Below, one piece after another: positions 16,099 through 24,099 of a stretch of 64,000 nt of DNA (the stretch's first letter is position 1; every line of letters begins with the position of its first letter). Under the pieces are notes generated by a model. That model was not told the DNA's origin, did not search any database, and saw only the letters and a list, made by a program, of their open reading frames with translations. A program made the translations under genes and the position numbers. The stretch spans positions 4,927-68,926 of the forward strand of contig DAIOEK010000008.1 of NCBI GenBank assembly GCA_036746315.1, in the 5' to 3' direction. Source of the DNA: DAIOEK01 sp036746315 (GTDB lineage: Bacteria; Chloroflexota; Anaerolineae; Anaerolineales; Anaerolineaceae).

Positions 16099-17490
16099 AT
16101 GGCAGGAATTGCGGGCATATCAGAGCCCGGTAAACAAACTCAGGTAAATAAAATGGTGGAGAGGATTTACACACGGGGGAAAGGTCATCAGAAGGCAATC
16201 GAAACACCTTTTGTTACAATGCAGGCAGTCTGGTCGGATGCCGAACGCGGACGAAAATCAGATTTCTTACAGAAAAATGCAGTATGGGATGGCGTTAATC
16301 TGCCGGAGGATTTGCCCGAAGAACTGCCGGGATGGAATGAACCATTTGCGCTGGCAGCCGCCAGCGAGGATGGGTTTATCCTTGCCAGGGATATGCTGGG
16401 CGTCAAACCGCTTTATTATGGCAAGGTGGATGACGCGCTTGCATTTGCATCGGAAGTAAAAGCCTTACTGGCAATCACAAACGACATCCATGAGTTCCCG
16501 GCTGGATCATGGTACACACCGAAAAAAGGCTTCCAAACCTTTAGCAAACTTGAACCGGGAATTCCCTTGAGGGAAGGTCCGATGTCGATTGCCGACGAAT
16601 TGCGAAAAAAACTTGATGCGGCCATCGAATGCCGGGTGGTCTCTGACTCGATGGGCAGCTGGCTTTCCGGTGGTGTGGATTCTTCGGTAATTGCCGTATT
16701 AGCCCGCAAGTATGTCAACGAGTTTCACTCATTCGTCAGCGGCGTATCCGGTGCGGATGATATTAAATACGGTACCGAGATGGCAGAATTTCTGGGGACG
16801 ACCCATCATGTAATCACTGTCAACTTACAGGATATGCTGCGGGTCTTGCCCGAAGTCATCTATCACCTGGAGTCGTTCGATGCCCTGCTGGTACGTTCGT
16901 CCGTAACCAATTACCTTACCGGCAAGGTGGTATCCGATTATGTGGGTGCTGTGTTCTCCGGTGAGGCAGGCGATGAGTTATTCGCCGGCTATGATTACAT
17001 TAAACAAATACCCGAAAAGGAAATTACCGCAGAGTTGCAGGATATTACACTGCGGCTGCACAATACGGCTCTCCAGCGGGTGGATCGCAGCGCCTATGCC
17101 CATGGCGTCATGCCAATGGTCCCCTTTACGGATACCAACGTTGTGGAATACGCTTTCCGTATTCCGGCAAAGTACAAGGTATACCGCGAAGGTGAAAAAG
17201 CTACCGAGAAGTGGATTCTACGCAAAGCGGTGGATGGATTGGTTCCGGATTCGATCCTTTGGCGTCCAAAAGCCAAATTCTGGCAGGGGGCGGGCGTTCG
17301 CGAAATATTGCACGATCACGCAGCAAACGCGATCAGCGACGCAGATTTTGCCCGTGAGCGGAAACTACCCAACGGCTGGAGCTTGCACAGCAAGGAAGAG
17401 TTGATGTATTATCGCATCTTCCGCGAGCAGTTTGGCGAGTTGCCCAGCCTGGACTGGATGGGCCGCACCAAAGGCGCACCTGTGGAATAA
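16099..17490 (+). CDS. asparagine-synthetase-like protein lacking the N-terminal cysteine
   Basis: 463 residues with a shortened glutaminase-like N-domain and a complete synthetase C-domain: SGGVDSSVIAVLARKY (190-205, ATP pyrophosphatase loop), VSGADDIKYGTEMAEFLG, and FSGEAGDELFAGYDY. The protein begins MAGIAGISEPG where active AsnB enzymes begin MCGI, so the Ntn nucleophile Cys2 is Ala. The start is firm because AAAGGAGGTC lies 6-7 bp upstream. Without Cys2 the protein should not hydrolyse glutamine; it could use free ammonia to make asparagine or amidate another acid. A terminator follows. Confidence 0.88.
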   Translation: MAGIAGISEPGKQTQVNKMVERIYTRGKGHQKAIETPFVTMQAVWSDAERGRKSDFLQKNAVWDGVNLPEDLPEELPGWNEPFALAAASEDGFILARDMLGVKPLYYGKVDDALAFASEVKALLAITNDIHEFPAGSWYTPKKGFQTFSKLEPGIPLREGPMSIADELRKKLDAAIECRVVSDSMGSWLSGGVDSSVIAVLARKYVNEFHSFVSGVSGADDIKYGTEMAEFLGTTHHVITVNLQDMLRVLPEVIYHLESFDALLVRSSVTNYLTGKVVSDYVGAVFSGEAGDELFAGYDYIKQIPEKEITAELQDITLRLHNTALQRVDRSAYAHGVMPMVPFTDTNVVEYAFRIPAKYKVYREGEKATEKWILRKAVDGLVPDSILWRPKAKFWQGAGVREILHDHAANAISDADFARERKLPNGWSLHSKEELMYYRIFREQFGELPSLDWMGRTKGAPVE

Positions 17491-17509
17491 AAAATTTCTA
17501 ACATAAAAG

Positions 17510-17534
17510 GACTGCCCCGATGGGCAGTCTTTTT
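17510..17534 (+). terminator. intrinsic terminator after the asparagine-synthetase-like gene
   Basis: Stem GACTGCCC (17510-17517) with GGGCAGTC (17522-17529), loop CGAT, then TTTTT. Typical rho-independent layout 20 bp after the stop. Confidence 0.9.
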
Positions 17535-17671
17535 ATGTTGCCTTTACAGGTTAGACAAAATCAAGTATCCATCCATTCAGCGCGCTAGAATGTGATTCGA
17601 AATCCCCGCACAGTTTCCACTTATCGTTGGCTTTGGGGAGTTGCGCCATCACCGATTTATTCAAATTTTCC

Positions 17672-17691
17672 GATCAGATTTTGATCTGATC
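17672..17691 (+). promoter_or_regulatory. perfect palindrome just upstream of the hemerythrin gene
   Basis: GATCAGAT and ATCTGATC (17672-17679, 17684-17691) flank TTTG. The 20-bp palindrome ends 17 bp before the hemerythrin ATG and borders the ribosome site. It could bind a dimeric repressor, or form an RNA hairpin affecting translation. Its half-sites resemble but do not match the CRP/FNR consensus. Confidence 0.45.
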
Positions 17692-17708
17692 CCTGGGAAG
17701 GAACGGTT

Positions 17709-18221
17709 ATGTTAAACAAGAAAACCCAACCTTTGCGCGATGTGCATGCCTCACTTCTTACCGGTATTGAAAGCCTCCGCATGGCAGGCGATGTACTCGA
17801 TGAAGGGATGCTGAGCTATGAAGTGCAACAAAAACTGGATGAGGCTTATGGATTTTTGACAAAAACGCTGCAACCGCATTCCAATGCAGAAGAGATGACA
17901 ATTTACCCGGTCATACAAAAAGTGATGGGCAATCCCTTGGCAACGGATACCATGATTTATGATCACAAAGAGATTGCCAGCCTGACCCAACAGCTGATTA
18001 TGCAGCGATCGCAAATACTGAATCCGGTTTTAACACAAACATCGGCCAACTCTTTGCGCAGAGTACTGTATGGTCTGTACACTTTAGTCAAGATGCATTT
18101 CGCAAAAGAAGAAGAAATCTACCTGCCGCTGCTGGATATTTATTTGAAAGACGATGAGGCGGCGATCATGTTCACCGAACTGGAGGCAGCGAGCCAAGGG
18201 GAGATACTGCAGGAAGCATAG
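17709..18221 (+). CDS. hemerythrin HHE-domain protein
   Basis: 170 residues, four-helix di-iron protein. The ligand pattern is visible: His in LRDVHASLL, HSNAEEMTIYP (His plus Glu), DHKEIASL, and MHFAKEEEIYLPLLD. These proteins bind O2 or NO, or act in iron and redox homeostasis in the cytoplasm. The ribosome site GGGAAGGAAC is good. It lies alone, preceded by a palindrome and followed by a terminator. A role in oxygen sensing or protection in an anaerobe is reasonable but inferred. Confidence 0.9.
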   Translation: MLNKKTQPLRDVHASLLTGIESLRMAGDVLDEGMLSYEVQQKLDEAYGFLTKTLQPHSNAEEMTIYPVIQKVMGNPLATDTMIYDHKEIASLTQQLIMQRSQILNPVLTQTSANSLRRVLYGLYTLVKMHFAKEEEIYLPLLDIYLKDDEAAIMFTELEAASQGEILQEA

Positions 18222-18250
18222 AAGGTATCACAGCCCGGTTCGTGTATATA

Positions 18251-18292
18251 AGCACAACGCTTTCGTTGAGTTGGGAAAGCGCTGTGCTTTTG
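18251..18292. terminator. bidirectional terminator between hemerythrin and SDR genes
   Basis: 14-bp stem with one mismatch (18251-18264 with 18275-18288), loop of 10, followed by TTTT on the + side. It sits between convergent genes, with the minus-strand SDR stop only 9 bp beyond. Confidence 0.8.
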
Positions 18293-18296
18293 ATTG

Positions 18297-19145
18297 TTAG
18301 ATGGCTGAAGGATGAAACCTTTTCTGATGAGCGGTTCTCCATCGGTTGCCGACCAGAGATGCGATCCACGTGGCGGGAAAAATCGACCCGGCTGCCCGAA
18401 GAAATTGGTTGATCCGGCCGGGGATGACAACCGGTTTGTTCCGTAGAGCAGCATCAATGGCGGCTGCCGCAACCCTGCCGGTGTCGCGGGTGGTCGCGTA
18501 TCCCATCCACCCCTGCGCTTCGATTGCCTCGATATTGGTCTGCGTGGTGGGCATGCCGGCAGGGCAGAGGACGGTGACGCTTGCGCCCGTCCCCTTTAAT
18601 TCCTCACGCAGGGCAAGCGAAAAGTTGAGCAGGAATCTCTTGGATGCCGCATAGGTTGCTTTGACCGGCATGGGGTAGAAGGCTGCCAGACTGGCTACAT
18701 TGATAATTCGAAATGGGGTCAGTGGGTCGCGTAGCTGGAGGAGGCGATGCGTCATTTCCAGCGTGTTTTCCACATTCAGGCGGACAATGGTGGATATCCA
18801 TTCACGGTTCTGGTCAGTGAAAAGCCCTTCATAATCCAAACCGGCAACATTGATCAGGCAGGAGAACTTTCCAGCATACTCCTCCAGGCTGGTGAAGAAA
18901 ATTTCACGAGCTGATGGATCCACCAGGTTGCATGCCTGATAGTAAGTGCGGACGTTATAGATTTTATTCAGACTATTTGCCAGTATTGCAAGCTGTTCTT
19001 CATTAATATCTGTCAGATACAGATCCCAGCCGCAGGCAGCGCATTCCAATGCGAATGCTTTCCCCAGTCCACCGGTAGCTCCGGTGATCAGCGCCAGGCT
19101 GACGGGTGTATCCAAATTATTCAAGGGCGGAAGTTTATTATACAT
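18297..19145 (-). CDS. short-chain dehydrogenase/reductase
   Basis: 282 residues of classical SDR type. Cofactor motif ITGATGGLGKAFA (about 20-32), LINVAGLDYEG in place of NNAG, catalytic Ser in INVASLAAFYP and YAASKRF as Tyr-x3-Lys. An Asp after the second strand (LTDINEEQ) suggests NAD preference. The C-terminal tail is basic and hydrophobic (FLRAAGSIFPATWIASLVGN), perhaps for membrane attachment. It is the second gene of a pair, overlapping the upstream SDR by 8 bp. Substrate unknown. Confidence 0.9.
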   Translation of the reverse strand: MYNKLPPLNNLDTPVSLALITGATGGLGKAFALECAACGWDLYLTDINEEQLAILANSLNKIYNVRTYYQACNLVDPSAREIFFTSLEEYAGKFSCLINVAGLDYEGLFTDQNREWISTIVRLNVENTLEMTHRLLQLRDPLTPFRIINVASLAAFYPMPVKATYAASKRFLLNFSLALREELKGTGASVTVLCPAGMPTTQTNIEAIEAQGWMGYATTRDTGRVAAAAIDAALRNKPVVIPGRINQFLRAAGSIFPATWIASLVGNRWRTAHQKRFHPSAI

Positions 19146-20031
19146 GGTTGATCTCCGAGTTGTTTATTCCACACATGTGGGCAGATAGCGCCCACAATCG
19201 GGTTGCGTTATTTGCATCCAATGCCCGGGCGGCGGGCTTTTTGGGGAACCCATCCTTCCAGTAAATTGCGCCGGGATAGGCTTTGAGTGGTTGGTCGAAA
19301 ATGGCGACAATCCCACGAGCTGATTGTGCCGGCGTCACGCCTCCCTTACGGCGGATGCTCCAAATCCAGCGCGCAAGCAAGGGAGTCCCCTTGAAGGCAA
19401 TTTCAGTACTGACCAAACCGGGATCGGCTGCATAGGCACGGATTTTTGAATCGAGCCCCACCAGGTGGTTTAGTTCAACGGTAAAGAGGACATTGGCCAG
19501 TTTCGACTGGCTGTAGGCGGTTAATCCGCTGTATGTACGGTGCATTTGGACGTCCTGCCAGTGGATGTTTGTCCATGAATGATTCTCGCTGCTTACCGTA
19601 ATCACTCTGGCTTGTGGAGCAGCCTGCAAAAGTGGAAGCAACTGGCGGGTAAGCAAAAAGGGAGCCAGATGATTGACCGCCCATTGCGTTTCGATACCCT
19701 CGGCAGTTTGGGTAAACCAAAAGACAAAAGTACCGGCGTTATTGATCAGGGCATCCAGATAGGGATGATCCCATTCCTGTAATGCACTTGTAATTTGGGG
19801 AACGAGCGCATGTATGTTTTGCTGTAATGACAGATCGGCAACGAGATATTTCACCCTGCTTTGTGGGTACAATTTGTGGAAACGGGCTTCACACCCCTGG
19901 CATTTTTCCGGTGAGCGACCAATGCCAATGATGTTCGCATTACGCTGCAATAACTCTTCGGCAATTGCCAGCCCGATACCGGAAGTAGCTCCGGTGACCA
20001 CGACATTCTGATTGGTGGGATTTTCTTTCAT
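19138..20031 (-). CDS. short-chain dehydrogenase, retinol-dehydrogenase-like
   Basis: 297 residues. VVVTGATSGIGLAIAEELL is the cofactor motif, IGRSPEK suggests NADP binding, ALINNAGTFVF, TVSSENHSW and YSQSKLANVLF complete the active site. The overall pattern resembles RDH/WW-oxidoreductase-type SDRs acting on lipid alcohols or aldehydes. It overlaps the second SDR gene by 8 bp, so the two enzymes probably act in one pathway. A membrane-anchored LuxR regulator gene ends 160 bp upstream on the same strand. Confidence 0.9.
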   Translation of the reverse strand: MKENPTNQNVVVTGATSGIGLAIAEELLQRNANIIGIGRSPEKCQGCEARFHKLYPQSRVKYLVADLSLQQNIHALVPQITSALQEWDHPYLDALINNAGTFVFWFTQTAEGIETQWAVNHLAPFLLTRQLLPLLQAAPQARVITVSSENHSWTNIHWQDVQMHRTYSGLTAYSQSKLANVLFTVELNHLVGLDSKIRAYAADPGLVSTEIAFKGTPLLARWIWSIRRKGGVTPAQSARGIVAIFDQPLKAYPGAIYWKDGFPKKPAARALDANNATRLWALSAHMCGINNSEINHV

Positions 20032-20126
20032 TCGATTTCCATTCCTGACTGCATATTTCGATCACGCGTGTTGATGCGCTGTTTATATTCCCCAGCAGGA
20101 TGGATTGTCATCGGTAAATGGATGGA

Positions 20127-20160
20127 ATAGGGGGGTGGATTCAATTCTCCACCCCCCTAT
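20127..20160 (-). terminator. hairpin between the LuxR regulator and the SDR pair
   Basis: Perfect 13-bp GC-rich stem (20127-20139 with 20148-20160), 8-nt loop, 31 bp after the stop of the LuxR-type gene on the - strand. No long T-tract. It probably separates the regulator transcript from the SDR operon. Confidence 0.65.
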
Positions 20161-20191
20161 CGTGAGCATCAAATAGATTTCTTGAGGGCTA

Positions 20192-20962
20192 CTACTTCAA
20201 TATTCCCAGTTCGTGTGCCCGGTTGACAGCCTGCACCCGACTCTGGACGTTCATTTTTGTATAGATATTATTGATGTGAGTCTTTACAGTGCTTTGCGCA
20301 ACGGTTAACCGGCGCGCAATCTCGGCATTTGTCAGCCCAGCGTTGATTAGTTGTAGCACTTCGATCTCCCGCAGGCTGAGGGGTTCGACCAGACCGGGAA
20401 ATACCGTTGCGGTGATCACGGCACCTTCTCTGTGGATGGGACGGAAAATTCGTTCGGATATCCTGGACCATCGCAAGGACAGTCCCAGCACAACCAGCAA
20501 AATGGGCACCATGATTTGAATGAATAATCCGCCGGCAATCGCACCGAATATGGCAAAGAAGGCTGCCCCCAGAATAATGGCACCCTGGGCGCTTAGTAGA
20601 ACCACCCCTGGAAAATGCAGGTACCGATTGGCAAGAATAGTCCCCAGACCGGCGCCGGGGAAAATGAGCAGCCAGGCGTATGCCCAGGCATCCCAATCTC
20701 CGGTGAGTACGTTCATCAGAAAGATGATGCCCAGGGTAAGCAGCAGGCAGCCGGGTATATACAGCCAGGGTGCCCAGAAATAGTCCGATTTGTAAATGAT
20801 TACCAGAAGAATAAATGCCGCCCCCAGAGCAAGAAAAATCAATGGCAGATAGATCATCGTGCCGTTATCGGTGAAGATGGTAATGCCCAGCAAGATTAAG
20901 CCGGCAACGATCAGAACAATGCTGGTGATTCTTGCCGTTTGATTTCCCTGATTCTTCTTCAC
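20192..20962 (-). CDS. membrane-anchored LuxR-type HTH regulator
   Basis: 256 residues: six or seven hydrophobic helices over residues 10-160 (for example SIVLIVAGLILLGITIFT and ILLVVLGLSLRW), then a complete LuxR HTH at the C-terminus (LSLREIEVLQLINAGLTNAE, then VAQSTVKTHINNIYTKMNV). There is no receiver or PAS domain, so it looks like a one-component regulator that senses something in the membrane and binds DNA while anchored. The neighbouring SDR pair downstream is the obvious candidate target (inference from position). Confidence 0.88.
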   Translation of the reverse strand: MKKNQGNQTARITSIVLIVAGLILLGITIFTDNGTMIYLPLIFLALGAAFILLVIIYKSDYFWAPWLYIPGCLLLTLGIIFLMNVLTGDWDAWAYAWLLIFPGAGLGTILANRYLHFPGVVLLSAQGAIILGAAFFAIFGAIAGGLFIQIMVPILLVVLGLSLRWSRISERIFRPIHREGAVITATVFPGLVEPLSLREIEVLQLINAGLTNAEIARRLTVAQSTVKTHINNIYTKMNVQSRVQAVNRAHELGILK

Positions 20963-21094
20963 GATCTATTCCGTTACCTTCTCTTTGATAATTATATCCG
21001 TCTATTCCTTATCGCCAAACGCAGGGTGTAGCAAAGTGTATCAATACAGGTCGGTTAACTGTAACAGCAATAATGGGGAACCCTTTCGTGATAG

Positions 21095-21124
21095 TTGACG
21101 TTTCAGACATTAATATCATAAGAT
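21095..21124 (+). promoter_or_regulatory. probable sigma-70-type promoter of the META lipoprotein gene
   Basis: TTGACG (21095-21100), 18-bp spacer, TAAGAT (21119-21124), followed by the ribosome site TAAGGAGCGG 5 bp before the ATG at 21145. Confidence 0.55.
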
Positions 21125-21144
21125 TATTGTTATAAGGAGCGGAG

Positions 21145-21912
21145 ATGAACACGAAACATTTCTTACTGACTGCGGTGCTGGTGATGGCGACAACAGCCGG
21201 TCTTGCAGGTTGTAAATCGACAAACCCATTAGATGGAACTGACTGGGTGTTGGCCGGTTTGAATGGCGTATCGGCTTCCGCGGAGACTACCGTGATCATT
21301 GCTTTTGATGACGGCAAGGTCGGCGGTACAGATGGATGCAACCGATACAGTTCGGGTTATTCTGTGAAGGGGAGCAATATTACCGTAGATAAGAATGTCA
21401 CCAGCACCCTGATGGCTTGCTCCGGGGAAATTATGAACCAGGCGACGCAATTTGTGCAGGCGCTGATGGATACGAAGCAATTCCAAATTACTGATAATCG
21501 ACTGACACTCATGGATGGAGAGAAAAATCCCCTGGCGGTCTTTGTGAAACAGGATAAAACACTGGGCGGAACTTCTTGGAAGGTCACCGGCTATAACAAT
21601 GGACAGCAAGCAGTCATCAGCCCGCTAGAGGGTACAGAAATCACCCTCGATTTCAGTCAGGATGGCAAAGTAAGTGGAATGGCAGGTTGCAACAGATACA
21701 CGGCAAGTTATTCGGTAGATGGACAATCCATTGTCATCGGTCCGGCAGCCAGCACCAAAATGATGTGCCTGGAGCCTGCAGGCGTGATGGAGCAGGAGAG
21801 TGCATTTTTGCAGGCGCTGTCAACGGCAGCCACTTTCCGGCTGGAAGGGGATCAACTTGAGCTTCGTTCAGGGGATGGTGCCATAGACATTCAATTGGTA
21901 CAAACACAATAA
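21145..21912 (+). CDS. lipoprotein with two META (HslJ-like) domains
   Basis: 255 residues. The signal peptide ends in the lipobox LAGC (Cys23), so the protein is anchored outside. Two tandem META domains follow: residues 30-130 (LDGTDWVLAGLNG ... GGTDGCNRYSSGYSVKGSN) and 135-255 (LGGTSWKVTGYNNG ... GMAGCNRYTASYSVDGQS). Each carries the GCNRY core and the MxC strand (LMACSGEIM; MMCLEPAG). HslJ of E. coli is linked to novobiocin resistance; many relatives are of unknown function. Single gene with its own promoter. Confidence 0.9.
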   Translation: MNTKHFLLTAVLVMATTAGLAGCKSTNPLDGTDWVLAGLNGVSASAETTVIIAFDDGKVGGTDGCNRYSSGYSVKGSNITVDKNVTSTLMACSGEIMNQATQFVQALMDTKQFQITDNRLTLMDGEKNPLAVFVKQDKTLGGTSWKVTGYNNGQQAVISPLEGTEITLDFSQDGKVSGMAGCNRYTASYSVDGQSIVIGPAASTKMMCLEPAGVMEQESAFLQALSTAATFRLEGDQLELRSGDGAIDIQLVQTQ

Positions 21913-22121
21913 TCGCTCTCATTACCTGTCACTCAGCTTTACTCGCAGCTTATATGAAATATAGTATGGTAGGAAAGGCACGATAAAAGAAAAAAATGCT
22001 GAATTGCTTGCTTTGAGAAAAATTAGGATGGGGTGATCGATTAGGTTACAAGCTGCGGAAGGTCCTCCTTGGCAAGAGATATTCTTGGCAATAAAGTGGA
22101 TCTGATCAAACCTTGGGTACA
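21913..22121. other. noncoding stretch
   Basis: AT-rich gap after the META lipoprotein gene. I see no gene or clear terminator in it; the promoter of the next unit starts at 22122. Confidence 0.4.
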
Positions 22122-22152
22122 TTGAACGACTATTGGGTTTTTCTGATATAAT
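22122..22152 (+). promoter_or_regulatory. probable promoter of a short leader transcript
   Basis: TTGAAC (22122-22127) and an extended -10 TGATATAAT ending at 22152 with a 19-bp spacer. The start of transcription would be near 22159, only about 30 nt before an intrinsic terminator. Confidence 0.5.
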
Positions 22153-22188
22153 CCAAATTGTCCAGAAGGAATGGACTTACTATCGCAA

Positions 22189-22222
22189 CCCTGAAGCGAC
22201 AGCGCTTTCAGGGCATTTTTTT
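22189..22222 (+). terminator. intrinsic terminator inside the leader of the 96-residue gene
   Basis: CCCTGAAGCG (22189-22198) pairs with CGCTTTCAGGG (22203-22213), one bulge, followed by CATTTTTTT. It lies between a good promoter and the ATG at 22243, which is the layout of an attenuator or of a very short independent RNA. Confidence 0.7.
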
Positions 22223-22242
22223 ATCCAGGGGAGGATTATGCT

Positions 22243-22533
22243 ATGAAATTTGAAAGATATACAGACAGGGAATTGAGAATCACAGCCATGTTGTATGCCA
22301 CAAGAAAGGATGTTGTGGCGACGGTAAAAAAAACAGGGAGGTTACCGGATGTGATTCCCCTGGGTGGTTTCCCAATCGCGATGCGTATTTTAATCGAACA
22401 GAGAGGCACTGATCCGCAACTAACGGAAGTTGAGAAAATGGTTTATGATGCCATTATACGTTGCGGGAAACTTCCGGGCGGGGGAGTGCTATTAGTAGAT
22501 CGGGAGGACGATGGCGAAGATGATGACGAGTAA
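22243..22533 (+). CDS. small unknown protein with acidic tail
   Basis: 96 residues, family not recognised. Two halves share a motif: VKKTGRLPDVIPLGGF (near 29-44) and IIRCGKLPGGGVLLVD (near 72-87), suggesting an internal duplication. The last ten residues are almost all Asp/Glu. No signal peptide or membrane helix, so cytoplasmic. It has a GGGGAGGATT ribosome site, is preceded by an attenuator-like hairpin, and is followed by its own terminator. Real gene status is supported by these borders. Confidence 0.6.
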   Translation: MKFERYTDRELRITAMLYATRKDVVATVKKTGRLPDVIPLGGFPIAMRILIEQRGTDPQLTEVEKMVYDAIIRCGKLPGGGVLLVDREDDGEDDDE

Positions 22534-22550
22534 AGGTTAATTTGTAATAT

Positions 22551-22585
22551 CTCCCGCCTTCTCAAATTCAGGAAGGCGGGAGAGT
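22551..22585 (+). terminator. hairpin after the 96-residue gene
   Basis: Stem CTCCCGCCTT (22551-22560) with AAGGCGGGAG (22573-22582), 12-nt loop, short T-run (AGTTTG). Confidence 0.65.
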
Positions 22586-22649
22586 TTGACAAATAAACCA
22601 TACGATGTAGTATATTGTTTGCAAGATATGCTTGCAAAGAGCGGGGTGT

Positions 22650-23666
22650 ATGGATAGATTTTCAAAAACGATTGAATGGTTACTTGAAGAAGAAGATCCC
22701 GGTGTTCGACATCTCGTTTTAAGGGACCTTGAACATCTGGATATTAACGATGCCCAACTGGTTGATGTCAGAATAGCCGCCCACCGGCATGGCGCAATTG
22801 CCACTGTTTTGGATGCCATGCACCCTGATGGTTATTGGGTGGAACCCGGACCGGGTTATTCCCCAAAATATCGTTCTACAGTTTGGGCGGTGATCATGTT
22901 GGCGCAGATGGGTGCCAGTTTGGACGAAGACGAACGCATTCAACGGTCTTGTATGTACCTATTGGAAAACAGCCTTACCCGTTTCGGACAGTTCACCATG
23001 AGCGGCGCGCCCTCAGGGACAATTGCCTGTCTGCAGGGCAACCTGTGCTGGGCGTTGATTTCTCTGGGTTGCATGGATGAACGCCTGAAAAAGGCGTACG
23101 ACTGGTTGTCGCGAAGCATTACCGGTGAGGGTGTTGCTTCATCAACGGATAAAAATTCACCGTTGCGCTATTATGCATCCATTTGTGGTCCCAATTTCGA
23201 ATGCGGCGCGAATTATAAATTGCCCTGTGCCTGGGGCGCCCTGAAAGAGCTGTTTGCATTGAGTGTTTGCCCGCAGGGATGGCAAACATCCATCTCGCGT
23301 AAAGCCATTCAACTTGGCGTGGATTTTCTGTTCAGCATTGACCCTGTCACGGCAGGTTACCCATCCGGGGGAACCGGAAAGCCCAGCCAGAGTTGGTGGA
23401 AGTTGGGCTTCCCTGTGTTTTACGTTTCAGACGTATTGCAGGTTTTGGAAGTGCTGTCGGCATTGGGATACAACAACGACCCCCGGCTGAAAAATTTGGT
23501 CGACTTCATCTTGAAAAAAATGGATACGGAGGGACGTTGGAAGATGGAATATGACCTGAGCGGAAAAACCTGGGTGGACTTCGGTCCGCTCAAACAACCC
23601 AATAAATGGGTCACGCTGCGCGCATTGCGCGCGCTGGAACAGAACCGGACATTGCTGGAAGGGTGA
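22650..23666 (+). CDS. prenyltransferase-like alpha/alpha-toroid protein
   Basis: About 338 residues from ATG 22650 (ribosome site GCGGGGTG; an upstream GTG/TTG extension is less likely). The sequence is a series of helical hairpins with repeats of the terpenoid-cyclase/prenyltransferase toroid type: MHPDGYWVEPGPGYSPKYRS, then RLKNLVDFILKKMDTEGRWK and WVTLRALRALEQN. There is no DxDD or protein-prenyltransferase zinc site visible, so catalytic activity is doubtful. Similar genes are sometimes mislabelled NifH in databases. Followed after 10 bp by a DUF3795 gene. A distant paralogue lies at 36213-37184. Confidence 0.7.
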   Translation: MDRFSKTIEWLLEEEDPGVRHLVLRDLEHLDINDAQLVDVRIAAHRHGAIATVLDAMHPDGYWVEPGPGYSPKYRSTVWAVIMLAQMGASLDEDERIQRSCMYLLENSLTRFGQFTMSGAPSGTIACLQGNLCWALISLGCMDERLKKAYDWLSRSITGEGVASSTDKNSPLRYYASICGPNFECGANYKLPCAWGALKELFALSVCPQGWQTSISRKAIQLGVDFLFSIDPVTAGYPSGGTGKPSQSWWKLGFPVFYVSDVLQVLEVLSALGYNNDPRLKNLVDFILKKMDTEGRWKMEYDLSGKTWVDFGPLKQPNKWVTLRALRALEQNRTLLEG

Positions 23667-23676
23667 GAAAAAAAGG

Positions 23677-24081
23677 ATGGAAGAGATCATTTCACGTTGT
23701 GGTTTTCGTTGTGATCTGTGCATGGCATACCAGCCAAACCTGGTGGAAAATCCGGAAAATGCAGAGATACTCAGTGACGGTTGGTTTAAATATTTTGGTT
23801 TTCGGGTCAAGCTGGCGGATATCCATTGTAAAGGATGTCTGAATTTGGCGTTCGAACCTCTGGATAATGAATGTCCCGTCAGACCATGTGCGCTGGAAAG
23901 GCAGTATGCCACCTGTGCGGAATGCGATGAATTTCTATGCGATAAGCTAAAAACCCGAATTGTGGATCGGTTGCAAATGGAAAAGAAGCTGGGATTTTCA
24001 ATCCCTGAAGAAGATTATCGCAAGTTTGTTTTGCCGTATGAAAACAAGCTTCGATTGATGAAACTTCGCAACGCGATGTAG
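23677..24081 (+). CDS. DUF3795 cysteine-rich protein
   Basis: 134 residues, cytoplasmic. Many cysteines in metal-site spacing: SRCGFRCDLCMAY (8, 12, 15), DIHCKGCLN, ECPVRPCALE and TCAECDEFLC. This matches the DUF3795 family, proposed to bind zinc or an Fe-S cluster; function unknown. Ten bp after the toroid-protein gene, hence co-transcribed. Convergent with the AT-rich redox operon that follows. Confidence 0.85.
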   Translation: MEEIISRCGFRCDLCMAYQPNLVENPENAEILSDGWFKYFGFRVKLADIHCKGCLNLAFEPLDNECPVRPCALERQYATCAECDEFLCDKLKTRIVDRLQMEKKLGFSIPEEDYRKFVLPYENKLRLMKLRNAM

Positions 24082-24099
24082 CTGGTTTTCCAGTATCTT

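Noticed and set aside
15797..16207. Minus-strand open frame of 136 codons
   Set aside because: It overlaps the promoter, leader and start of the asparagine-synthetase-like gene, has no ribosome site and no recognisable family pattern.
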